DNA of 64,000 nt. Origin: Heliomicrobium undosum (GTDB lineage: Bacteria > Bacillota > Desulfitobacteriia > Heliobacteriales > Heliobacteriaceae). Shown piece by piece: positions 7,538-22,735 of this stretch. The position numbers were made by a program, and so were the translations under genes. Under the pieces are notes generated by a model, which saw nothing but the letters and a program-made list of their open reading frames with translations, ran no database searches and was not told the origin of the DNA. The stretch lies in the NCBI RefSeq assembly GCF_009877425.1, contig NZ_WXEY01000019.1, forward strand, positions 1 to 64,000, written 5' to 3'. Every line of letters starts with the position of its first letter. Position 1 is the stretch's first letter.

Positions 7538-7861
7538 TTGAACCTCTCCATCCTTGACAAACAACTGATACTCAGTCTGATTGACGAGTCGATACCCTTT
7601 CATGACGTAATGAACACCTTTGATATTCGGATAAGCATCGGCAATCTCACGCCAGAGGTATATGCGTTCGTGTATGTCAGCCGGAAAGTTAGATACCATC
7701 TGGTGATAAATGGAAACATTAACGCAAAGACCCAGTACCGGGTGTTCTGCCATGAGATAAAGCACATCATCTATGATTTGCCGACGATAGGATATGTTGT
7801 GGGTCTGGACATGCAGAGGACGACAATTGAAGAGGCTGCGGACTTGTTTAAGTTGGCATAA
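7538..7861 (+). CDS. Short ImmA/IrrE-type metallopeptidase
   Basis: A 107-residue protein beginning at TTG after GGGAGG. The motif HEIKH (about residues 71-75, in VFCHEIKHIIYDLP) is the HExxH zinc site, and EEAADLF near the C-terminus supplies the third acidic ligand region expected of ImmA/IrrE peptidases. ImmA of ICEBs1 cleaves the ImmR repressor after DNA damage or quorum signals. The gene follows an XRE repressor, as in that system. It is shorter than typical members (often 120-170 residues), with less N-terminal sequence, but both key motifs are present. A bidirectional terminator follows directly. Confidence 0.75.
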   Translation: MNLSILDKQLILSLIDESIPFHDVMNTFDIRISIGNLTPEVYAFVYVSRKVRYHLVINGNINAKTQYRVFCHEIKHIIYDLPTIGYVVGLDMQRTTIEEAADLFKLA

Positions 7862-7864
7862 AAG

Positions 7865-7890
7865 CAAAAACACCCCTAAGGGTGTTTTTG
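7865..7890. terminator. Bidirectional rho-independent terminator
   Basis: Arms CAAAAACACCC and GGGTGTTTTTG around a four-base loop CTAA, four bases after the ImmA-like stop codon. Confidence 0.85.
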
Positions 7891-8333
7891 TCTTCTAGAC
7901 ATATTTCGACACTATATTCCATCTTTCGACTAATGATACTCCGTGTCTTTATTTTCTAAAAATTACTTTGATCCTTTAGGTCATTGAGTCTAAAACAGCC
8001 GCCGCGATAGTGGTAATGGACCCAATCTTTGTTTTACGGAAACATGCTTCCTATTCCTTCTAGCCCGCATTCCGCAAGTTGATATGCCAATAACAAATTT
8101 TGCGAGGGATCACGGATTCAGCCTGATTCAGTGTGCTAACCGTAACAAACAAGATTAAGACGAATAATTTGCCTTTTTGTGGGATTCTGTTGTGCTGATT
8201 TCGTGATTCTTTGTGACTTCTAGCGGATAAGTCCTTGAGTAACCAGAGAAACGGTAGATTCACATGCAAAAATAACGAAAAAAGGGCACAATCAAGCACA
8301 CCCACCAATCGCTCTTTGAAGGAGTGATTCACA
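7891..8333. other. Gene-free stretch before the recombinase
   Basis: About 440 bases between the terminator and the recombinase start. One antisense frame (8060-8332) lacks a ribosome site and family features, and I do not support it. The stretch holds the recombinase ribosome site (GAAGGAG before 8334). Attachment sites of large serine recombinases often lie beside the gene, but I could not recognise one here. Confidence 0.5.
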
Positions 8334-9908
8334 ATGCGCGTCGCTATTTACGCCCGAGTCTCAACCGACGATCAAGCAGACCGGGGCACCGTTCAAAACC
8401 AAATCGAATTCGCCAACAAGTACTGCGACCTTCACCAGCACACCATCATCAAATGGTACATCGATGATGGCATCTCCGGAACTATCCCCTTGGAACAGCG
8501 TCCAGAGGGCTCAAAACTCGTCAAAGAAGCCTCCGAAAAGCCATTTGACGTACTTCTCATATACAAACTAGACCGCCTTGGCCGCAGCGCCCGCATTATC
8601 CTCAACGCTGTCCACGACCTGGAGCAGACCGGCATCGTTGTTCGCAGCATGACGGAACCCTTCGACACGGGTGACCCCTCTGGTCGTTTCCTGCTTACCA
8701 TCCTTGCTGGCGTTGCTGACCTTGAACGGGATACAATTATCACCCGCCTATGGCATGGCGCCAATCGGGCCGCACGGGAAGGCCGCTGGCTTGGTGGGAT
8801 TGTCCCGTACGGATATCGTGTTGTTGATGGCTACCTGGAGATCAACGATGACCCCCTCCCCGGCCACCACTTGAGTGAGTCCGATGTAATCCGCATGATT
8901 TATCACCAGATCACCGCCCAGGGGCTTTCAACGATTAAGATTGCCGACTACCTGAATGCCTTGGGCATCCCTCCCTCCTACACAAAGGACAACCGGCTCG
9001 TTACCTCCGGCAAGCGCAAAGTGGCCACATCCGGCCAGTGGCTTCCCGGTCGCGTCCGGAACATGATCGTCAACCCTACGTACAAAGGAATTCACGAGTA
9101 CGGAAAACGCTCAAAGAAACAGCGCAGTACGATCACCCGACAGGTGCCCGCCATCGTTTCGGAGGATATCTGGGAGACCGCCCAGACATCGTTACGAAAC
9201 AACCAGATCGAAGCAACCCGAAATGCCAAACGGGAATATCTCCTCCGGGGATTAATCAAGTGCGGAATGTGTGGCCTTACCTATACTGGAACTGCCTTTA
9301 AGGGTCCTAAAGGCGCACTGAAGGCATATTACGTCTGTAATGGAAAGATATCCTACCGAGGCAAGTATAGCGGCAAATGCGCGTCAAAAAACCTGCCTTT
9401 AGAAGAAATAGAACGCGCCGTATGGGGGGACTGCGTTCGCTTCATAAATGACCCTGGTGAAACACTGGCAGAGGTTGTGGCCAGTATGGAAGTCCGGAAA
9501 TCGGAAAAGGAGAAATACTCTGACGAGAAGTTAATGATCGAACAAGCTATATTCGCAAAGGACCAAGAAAAACAACCGATTCTGGATTTGTACCGCCGCA
9601 ATATTATCTCGTCGTCAGACGTAGAGAAGCAACTTTCGAAGATCGCCCAGGAAACGGAATACCTCCGGCAACGCCTCAAAGAGTTAGACAAGCTCGTTGC
9701 GATTGCTTCTGAGGATAACCTCTTATCTCGATTTGCTTCAGCCGAACAACTGCTCAAGGCATTGCGAGACAAACTGGCCAAAGACGACACCTTTGAAACT
9801 CGGCGCCAAATCGTGACGTCCCTTGTAGGCCGGATTGAAGTCTCGACAGAAATAAAAAACGGGCGCCCCCATGGAACCGTTACGATTCGATATATTTTCT
9901 CTAAAGGT

Positions 9909-9939
9909 GTTACATGCACGGACACGCGTGGGGTGCGAC
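9909..9939 (-). repeat. Degenerate CRISPR repeat at the array's leader-distal end
   Basis: A 31-base stretch ends GGGGTGCGAC exactly like the repeat and matches about three quarters of it, with one base missing. It is followed by 66 bases before the first perfect repeat, about twice a normal spacer. It lies inside the recombinase reading frame and may be the old terminal repeat or a hybrid attachment site. Confidence 0.7.
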
Positions 9940-10005
9940 TATGGTATTCCCGATTCAGTATGGTGGCCTATCATTTCGTTGTGGGGCCATGTCCGGCCGG
10001 AACTG

Positions 10006-17089
<7,084 letters not shown>

Positions 17090-17264
17090 GCTATACAGCA
17101 AAAAACCTAATCCCTAGCCCTTTACGAAACACATTTCCGCGAAACCATTGTGCGGCGTTCTAGAAACACGTGCCTGAAATGACAGAATCGGTATCCAACC
17201 CCTGTCAGATCACGATCGCGAACCTACCGGGTTTTTATGATCACTTTACGTTCGCGTTTCGTAA
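17090..17264 (-). promoter_or_regulatory. CRISPR leader
   Basis: The 175 bases between the cas2 stop and the first repeat hold no gene and stand at the end where type I-C transcription and spacer insertion begin. An inverted TGACAG...CTGTCA pair and an AT-rich stretch next to the first repeat are visible. I could not place a convincing -35/-10 pair. Confidence 0.75.
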
Positions 17265-17555
17265 TCAGATGATCATCGGACCTTCGGGATCATACGATGA
17301 ATGGGCCCCAACATGGTCAACTCGCTTTTTCCAGTTAGTTCCCAGCATATAAAACCGTATGCTGTCCGTTTCCGGATCCATGATTTGCTCCAAACGGTGA
17401 CGCAACTGAACATACTGTTCAGGATCCAGCAGGCACTCGAATACGGATTTTTGCACCCGTTGCCCGTAGTTGACACATTGCTTGGCAATTTGGCGAAGCC
17501 TTTTTTGACCGGCTGAATCCGTCGTATCGACATCATAGGTGATAAGCACCATCAT
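17265..17555 (-). CDS. cas2: CRISPR-associated endonuclease Cas2
   Basis: About 96 residues beginning MMVLITYDVDTTD; the ATG at 17555 is preferred because AGGGGTGA lies just before it, while an earlier ATG overlaps that box. The ferredoxin-like Cas2 fold is shown by the first strand VLITYDV with the conserved aspartate, the helix around RLRQIAKQCVNYGQRVQKSVFEC and the strand SIRFYML. Cas2 dimers bridge two Cas1 dimers in the spacer-integration complex. It is the last gene of the operon and the leader follows directly. The length is normal. Confidence 0.95.
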   Translation of the reverse strand: MMVLITYDVDTTDSAGQKRLRQIAKQCVNYGQRVQKSVFECLLDPEQYVQLRHRLEQIMDPETDSIRFYMLGTNWKKRVDHVGAHSSYDPEGPMII

Positions 17556-17573
17556 AAGCATTCACCCCTATCT

Positions 17574-18605
17574 CTATCGCCACACAAAGGGCGGGTACCC
17601 ATCCAGGTCGCCTCGGAGATAGCGGGCCAACAACAACGATTGAACATAGGGGATGAGCCCGATAGGAACTTTTTCTCCTAAAAAAGGATGGGTAATCTCC
17701 TCGGCTTTGCGCTTCTGCCAGGCCGTCAACACCGTCTTTCGCGCTTCCGCATCCATGTAGACAGCGCCGTTTTCCTTCTGGTAAAAACTTTTACTGTCCA
17801 CTTGCCTGCGATTGATCAGCGACAAGGCCATTCGTTCCGCTAAATACGGCCGCAACTCCTCCATCACGTCCAAGGCCAGACTAGCGCGGCCAGGACGGTC
17901 ACGATGGAGAAAACCGACCGACGGATCCAAACCGACCGTTTCCAGCGCCGCCTCTACATCATGAGCCAGCAGCGTGTAGAGAAAAGACAGCAGGGCGTTA
18001 AAACAGTCCAACGGCGGCCTCCGGCTGCGCCCGCGCATATAGAATGTTTCCTTTTGTTCAAGGATCAGTTCATCAATCGCTTCGAAATAGATTTTAGCTG
18101 CGTCACCCTCCATCCCGCGAAGGCGGTTCAGAGACCCCGCGCCGGGTATTTCTCTTAATATGCCGGCAAGCGAATTCACAGCCTTTTGGACAACTTCTCC
18201 CCGGATGCGCCCTTCATGATCTCGCAGTCCCCGCTGGAGCACCGTGCGCGCGTTCGCGATCTTTCCAGTCACCATATGGCCTGCAATCGCGAGAGAAGCG
18301 TCTTCATCATCGGCCATCCGGTACTGTTTGCGTCGCAAGAGAACATTCCCCGAGACACCGCCTGTCACCCTCGCCAGAAAACGGCCGTGCTCCGTCAAAA
18401 ATGAGAGCGCCACTCCCCGTTCGGCGCATAACCCCATCAAAGCGGGGCTCGCGCCGGTATAGCCGAAGGTGATGATTCCTTCGAGGTTGTGGATAGGGAC
18501 GCGAAATCGTTCCTCATCACCGGAACGGACGACCACATTCTCTCCATCGCGGGCTAAATAGGCGTCGGACAGCGTCACATAGAGCGTATTCAATAGTTTT
18601 CTCAC
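17574..18605 (-). CDS. cas1: CRISPR integrase Cas1 (type I-C)
   Basis: A 343-residue protein with a GTG start at 18605 that overlaps the cas4 stop codon (GTGA). Longer upstream frames only read cas4 out of frame. Metal-binding residues are Glu166 (GMEGDAAKIYF), His234 (GFLHRDRPG) and Asp246 (SLALDVMEELRP), the standard Cas1 triad. The N-terminal beta domain begins VRKLLNTLYVT, which is the usual type I-C start. Together with Cas2 it inserts new spacers next to the leader, and in this subtype Cas4 sets PAM and orientation. All key residues are intact, so adaptation should be functional. Confidence 0.97.
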   Translation of the reverse strand: MRKLLNTLYVTLSDAYLARDGENVVVRSGDEERFRVPIHNLEGIITFGYTGASPALMGLCAERGVALSFLTEHGRFLARVTGGVSGNVLLRRKQYRMADDEDASLAIAGHMVTGKIANARTVLQRGLRDHEGRIRGEVVQKAVNSLAGILREIPGAGSLNRLRGMEGDAAKIYFEAIDELILEQKETFYMRGRSRRPPLDCFNALLSFLYTLLAHDVEAALETVGLDPSVGFLHRDRPGRASLALDVMEELRPYLAERMALSLINRRQVDSKSFYQKENGAVYMDAEARKTVLTAWQKRKAEEITHPFLGEKVPIGLIPYVQSLLLARYLRGDLDGYPPFVWR

Positions 18606-19390
18606 GGCAACGCCCCCCGCTCCTCCTGAATATCCTTCAGCACATTCCGCACGTAGTCGGTCACGCGGCCGGTCTTCGGCAATCGCGGCATACAGGTGTC
18701 CCGGAGAGAACATAATTTGCAGGGTCCTTGCCGGGTCAGCGGCGGCGGTGTGGCGCCGCGTTCGTACAGTTCATGCATCCGCAGCGCCAAGTCCTCCACC
18801 TCTTTACGCAAGTGCTCGTCCAGTTCCACTGCTTCGCGCCGGCGGATCTCTCCATAATATAAGTACCCGGCATTAATGCGAATATGGTACATCTCTTCCA
18901 GGCACATTGCCTGTGCGCACAGTTGCACCCGATCCCGGTTGTCTTTTTTGGGCCGTCCCCTTTTGTATTCAACCGGATATGGACGCCACATGCCATCCTT
19001 CCCTGCCACCCTCACGGCTCCCGGCGCGAACCCCGCCACGGCCTCCGGGGCGGGGTCCGGCGCGTCTCGCACGGTTTCCATTGCGGTTTCGTTTTCAGTA
19101 TCCGTCAAGCTTTCGACCACGCGATGGTACTCAATCACATCGGCGACGCCGTAGATGCCCAACCGTCGCGACACCAGCGGCACGGCGCGGGCCGTAATGC
19201 GATCGCCGCGCTTTTCAAACAGCAGCGGATCGTGGACGCGCTCATGGAGGATGCGCCCCTCCATGGTTTGCAGGTTTTCCTTCCACTGCTTTTCCAGGTG
19301 AATCAGCGCCCACTGGCGTTCGCAAAAGGCCATGTGCTGCAGTCCCGACAACGCCAGCAGTTCCTCTTCACCATACTCCCGCTTGCTCAC
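18602..19390 (-). CDS. cas4: Cas4 exonuclease with an extra acidic/proline-rich insert
   Basis: A 262-residue RecB-like nuclease. The first cysteine is in MAFCERQWALIHLE (about residue 23), the nuclease core has YPVEYKRGRPK with lysine and acid, and the C-terminal cluster GPCKLCSLRDTCMP supplies the other three cysteines of an iron-sulfur site. Cas4 trims prespacers and selects those with the right PAM. Between about residues 92 and 132 lies a stretch rich in Glu, Pro, Ala and Thr (TENETAMETVRDAPDPAP) that most I-C Cas4 proteins (about 220 residues) lack. Start and stop overlap the neighbouring cas7 and cas1 genes by four bases, showing tight coupling. Confidence 0.95.
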   Translation of the reverse strand: MSKREYGEEELLALSGLQHMAFCERQWALIHLEKQWKENLQTMEGRILHERVHDPLLFEKRGDRITARAVPLVSRRLGIYGVADVIEYHRVVESLTDTENETAMETVRDAPDPAPEAVAGFAPGAVRVAGKDGMWRPYPVEYKRGRPKKDNRDRVQLCAQAMCLEEMYHIRINAGYLYYGEIRRREAVELDEHLRKEVEDLALRMHELYERGATPPPLTRQGPCKLCSLRDTCMPRLPKTGRVTDYVRNVLKDIQEERGALP

Positions 19391-20253
19391 AGCAGTTCCA
19401 ATACCTTCACATTGCCGGGCAGCTTATCCTGATGCAACTCGATGTGATAGTCGGCGAAGGCACGCGCCGGCCGGGCTTTGTCGATCCGTTCCGCCCGGAC
19501 ACAGTCGAAGAGTTTGTGTGCGGGCGCATTGCCAAGGGCCGTTTCGTGCTGGAAGACATACAACTTGCGGGACGACATCTTGCCGCGCGCCGCCGAATGA
19601 TCATGTTCAAACATCTCCATCAGCGCTTGCCACAGAAGAGCGAGGTCCTCGTCGGAAAAGCCTGTTTTTTCAGCCAGGTGGGACGATATGTACCCCTCAG
19701 CGCGGTAGAGGGCATAGGGCACGATGTGCTTTCGACCCATGGCCCGCTCTTTTTCCGCATCGTTGGCGTTGGTCACCGCCATGCGGGTGATGGTCACCTC
19801 TTGTTGCACGATCGGATCGATACTACGCGAAAAGGCGATTTGCACCGGACCGCGCACTTGACCGCAGTTGACTTCCGTCGTCATCACCGCGCCGAAAGTG
19901 CGAATATCGAAAAAGTTGGCGCACATATACCCGGTCAACTTTTTCGCCTGTTCCTGATCCTTTGGCAACTTTTTCGATTCCGACTTGATCCCAAGTGCTT
20001 CATAGGCCGTTAGGTGCTGTTTATTCAGCACAGCGCCTTCCCGAACATAGATATTGTAGTTCGGCTGACCGGCCTTGGCGATCTCCACATAATTGCGGAT
20101 CTTTCGCTTCAGGCACACATCAGAGACGATCCCCAGGCCCGTCTCCGGGTCGATGCGTGGCAGGTTGCCTGCATCGGGGTCACCGTTGGGATTTCCGTTT
20201 TCCACCTCAAAAAACAAGACAAACTCATAGCGGTTGCAGATCGGCTCGGTCAT
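19387..20253 (-). CDS. cas7: Cas7 (Csd2), Cascade backbone subunit
   Basis: A 288-residue protein of the Csd2/Csh2 family. The N-terminal RRM-like strand and loop EFVLFFEVENGNPNGDPDAGNLPR are diagnostic, as is RSIDPIVQQEVTITRMAV with the later GRKHIVPYALYRAEGY. Several copies polymerise along the crRNA in type I-C Cascade, and each contributes a thumb that distorts the guide. The gene starts four bases after the cas8c stop and overlaps cas4 by ATGA, as expected in this operon. Length and motifs look normal. Confidence 0.96.
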   Translation of the reverse strand: MTEPICNRYEFVLFFEVENGNPNGDPDAGNLPRIDPETGLGIVSDVCLKRKIRNYVEIAKAGQPNYNIYVREGAVLNKQHLTAYEALGIKSESKKLPKDQEQAKKLTGYMCANFFDIRTFGAVMTTEVNCGQVRGPVQIAFSRSIDPIVQQEVTITRMAVTNANDAEKERAMGRKHIVPYALYRAEGYISSHLAEKTGFSDEDLALLWQALMEMFEHDHSAARGKMSSRKLYVFQHETALGNAPAHKLFDCVRAERIDKARPARAFADYHIELHQDKLPGNVKVLELL

Positions 20254-20256
20254 CGG

Positions 20257-22032
20257 TTATTCCTCCTTATCGTTCTTTTTTGTATAGAAGCTTTGCCGCT
20301 GGTGATAATAGCCCAGCATGAAAAATCCTTGATCGTTCAGGTTCAGGTGGGCCGGAAATTCCGACAGTCCCGCCATGATCTCCTGGAACTTCTTTTCTAA
20401 ATAGATGCTGTATTCCACTTTGGCGAGATGGTGCTGCGCATTGCGGAGCAGCAGCGGAAAGACCGAAGCCGGTGTGGCCGAAGCAGCGCCGAAGTAACGA
20501 TCCCGGATAGTCGCGTTGATCCCCGGCAGCGCCTCCTGTTGCACCTTTTCCAACAGGGCGAACAACCGCCCCAACAGGTAACCGGGATGTGTCGACTGAT
20601 CATTGAGCGCCATAGTCAGTGCCTCCTCCCCTTTGATTGAACCGTAGATTCGGGCATTACGCAGCAGATGTGCCTTGATCACCCCGGCGCGCACGGGGTT
20701 TATCTCGTGCTCCGCCCGGATGCGCACCAGTATGGCCTGATACAGCGCCTGCGGATAGGCGGTACCCAGCAGAATCGAACGGGCCAGCGTCCCGCCCAAT
20801 TGGGGCAACACATTTTTGCGTTCGCCCTGCACCGCTGTTTCCTTCAAGATTCTCCAGATAGCCGGGTATTCCGGCCAACGTCCCCCTACCGGCAGTTGGA
20901 TCGACATATCGCGAAAATGTTGAACGAAGCGCTCTACCAAAGAGCCGAAGGTATCCACATGCCAGAACCGCACCGACAAGCGCGCGGCGTTCGGAGAGAG
21001 CCCCAGTATGTAAAACCGCACGGATGAATCGAGTCTAGCGTCTTGATCCAGCACATGGTTGCCGTCTCGCACGTCACGCAAGACCTGGCGCACCCACTCG
21101 GCGGCCAGCGGATCGTAGCGCCGGCCGTCCTTTGGCGCTTCATCGTCTTCAAGCTCGGCAGGGTCAATAAGAGTTCCGATGATGCTTTCTTCTACCGAGG
21201 CTTCACGTTCAGCCCAAAAAAGGGTCGCCGTATCGCCGATCTGCACCTTGTTGCGCTTGCTGCCGAGCAGGTAGTTTAAGGCGGCGCCGTATCCAGACGC
21301 TACATGGGAGGCAACGGGGGAGTTGATGCTCTGCTCTTTGCCGTAAGACTCGAAGGAATCCTTGTTAAAGGAAACCAACGACGCGCCGGCTGTTTGAGCG
21401 CCCCACACCCCTTTGATCGCCGGATGGAGCCGGGCCACGGGACCCCATTCGCCGGTGACGAGGCACTGCCCCTTTTCACTTGATTCCCTTTTTGCGGTAT
21501 ATCCGATCCAGGCATGCTGCACGGAAGGACGGTCATGGATATAGCCGGGACTCCCGTCGAGACGGAAGACAAGGTTACCCCCCTCTAGAAGTTCATTGCG
21601 CGCGTCGCTCCATTGCGGTTCATCGATGACACCGGGCTTACGTCTGCGCAAAAACGTGAGCACCGCCTGGGCGCCCTCGTCGTCCACTCCTGCGAACACT
21701 TCCTCATGCAATTGGAGAAAGGCCTCAAAGGCCTTAAGCGCCCGTTCCGGTTTCCCTTTTTCATCAATCCCCAGCACATAGGCGCTGTTGTCGCAAAGAA
21801 AGTTGGGCGAGATGCCGGAAGAACGTTTGATCTGCTCCGGCACATCCAACTCCCGGGCGACTTTTTTGTTTTTCACCACATCATAAAGGGGAAATAGGTC
21901 CAGCAAATCGCCGGAAGCGGACAGGTTTAAGGCGAAAAAGACCTTTGCTTTGCTGTAGCCGGTTTTGGGCATCCCCGAGCCGGGATCAGCGGTCATGCGT
22001 TCGTAGAAGTCGTAGAGAGCCTGTAAGATCAC
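20257..22032 (-). CDS. cas8c: Cas8c (Csd1), large Cascade subunit
   Basis: A 591-residue protein with a GTG start overlapping the cas5 stop (GTGA), preceded by GGGAGGTGG. It begins [13 protein letters not shown] and contains [54 protein letters not shown] and [15 protein letters not shown], all typical of Csd1. The protein recognises the PAM and opens the target. In type I-C an internal start inside cas8c also makes the small subunit Cas11c; I did not identify that start here with confidence. Length is normal for the family. Confidence 0.96.
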   Translation of the reverse strand: MILQALYDFYERMTADPGSGMPKTGYSKAKVFFALNLSASGDLLDLFPLYDVVKNKKVARELDVPEQIKRSSGISPNFLCDNSAYVLGIDEKGKPERALKAFEAFLQLHEEVFAGVDDEGAQAVLTFLRRRKPGVIDEPQWSDARNELLEGGNLVFRLDGSPGYIHDRPSVQHAWIGYTAKRESSEKGQCLVTGEWGPVARLHPAIKGVWGAQTAGASLVSFNKDSFESYGKEQSINSPVASHVASGYGAALNYLLGSKRNKVQIGDTATLFWAEREASVEESIIGTLIDPAELEDDEAPKDGRRYDPLAAEWVRQVLRDVRDGNHVLDQDARLDSSVRFYILGLSPNAARLSVRFWHVDTFGSLVERFVQHFRDMSIQLPVGGRWPEYPAIWRILKETAVQGERKNVLPQLGGTLARSILLGTAYPQALYQAILVRIRAEHEINPVRAGVIKAHLLRNARIYGSIKGEEALTMALNDQSTHPGYLLGRLFALLEKVQQEALPGINATIRDRYFGAASATPASVFPLLLRNAQHHLAKVEYSIYLEKKFQEIMAGLSEFPAHLNLNDQGFFMLGYYHQRQSFYTKKNDKEE

Positions 22033-22688
22033 CGAACGCCACCTCCCTGCGCGAGCCGTTCTACATCGATGACCCCGTTTCGCATCGTGGGACGGAAGAA
22101 GCGCGGCGTCATGCCATCGGCGTAGTCGATGTCCCAGAGCATCCAGCCGAGATCCCGCTCTCCCCGAAGGGACGATGCGGGCAATTCCCCTTCAAGCAGT
22201 TCAAATTGGGCGGGAAACTCCCGGCATCCCAGATAGGGGCGGTGGTAACACTGTCCCTCCCTCGCCCGGCGAAGGAACATATTGTAGTGTTTTTCCGGCG
22301 TGTCCCGCTCTCCCCACTTGTCCGTCGCTTCGAAGTGCGCCTCGATCACATAGGCCACGTTGCGCAACAAGAGGGCGGCCCGCTGCTGCCGGTCCTCTTC
22401 GACCGATTGATAGAGGGCGACAGTGTTTCCATTCATCGCCTTTTTGACGTTGGCTGCGGAAATCTTGCTTCCCACCTCGTTGCGGCGGAAGTTCTCAAAG
22501 CGGATCTCTTTCAGTACGTGGATGCGATCCACCACCCAGCGAATGGCCGGTTTCCAGTGAATGGCCTCCAGGATTCCGCGGGCGGCCGAAGGGGTGATGA
22601 CATCGTAACTGACTCTTTCGGCTTTCATCTCCGGGCGGGTAAAACAGGCGTAATCGCCCCATACCTTCAGTTTGATCCCATAGCCCAA
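22029..22688 (-). CDS. cas5c: Cas5 (Cas5c/d), pre-crRNA processing nuclease
   Basis: A 219-residue protein starting at a TTG at 22688, six bases after AAGGAGGG; the ATG at 22712 lies before the box. It reads [40 protein letters not shown] in parts, the standard Cas5d N-terminus including the glycine-rich turn. In type I-C, which lacks Cas6, this protein cuts pre-crRNA within repeats and stays on the 5' handle in Cascade. The gene is 47 bases after cas3 and overlaps cas8c. It appears intact. Confidence 0.95.
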   Translation of the reverse strand: MGYGIKLKVWGDYACFTRPEMKAERVSYDVITPSAARGILEAIHWKPAIRWVVDRIHVLKEIRFENFRRNEVGSKISAANVKKAMNGNTVALYQSVEEDRQQRAALLLRNVAYVIEAHFEATDKWGERDTPEKHYNMFLRRAREGQCYHRPYLGCREFPAQFELLEGELPASSLRGERDLGWMLWDIDYADGMTPRFFRPTMRNGVIDVERLAQGGGVR

Positions 22689-22735
22689 TGCGTTCCCTCC
22701 TTTACAAACCAAATCTCACGGAAAACCAACGATAG

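Noticed and set aside
7481-7873. 130-residue antisense frame over the ImmA-like gene
   Set aside because: The plus strand carries the HEIKH zinc motif, a ribosome site and the right neighbours; the antisense frame has none.
8060-8332. 90-residue minus-strand frame before the recombinase
   Set aside because: No ribosome site, no family, and composition unlike a protein.
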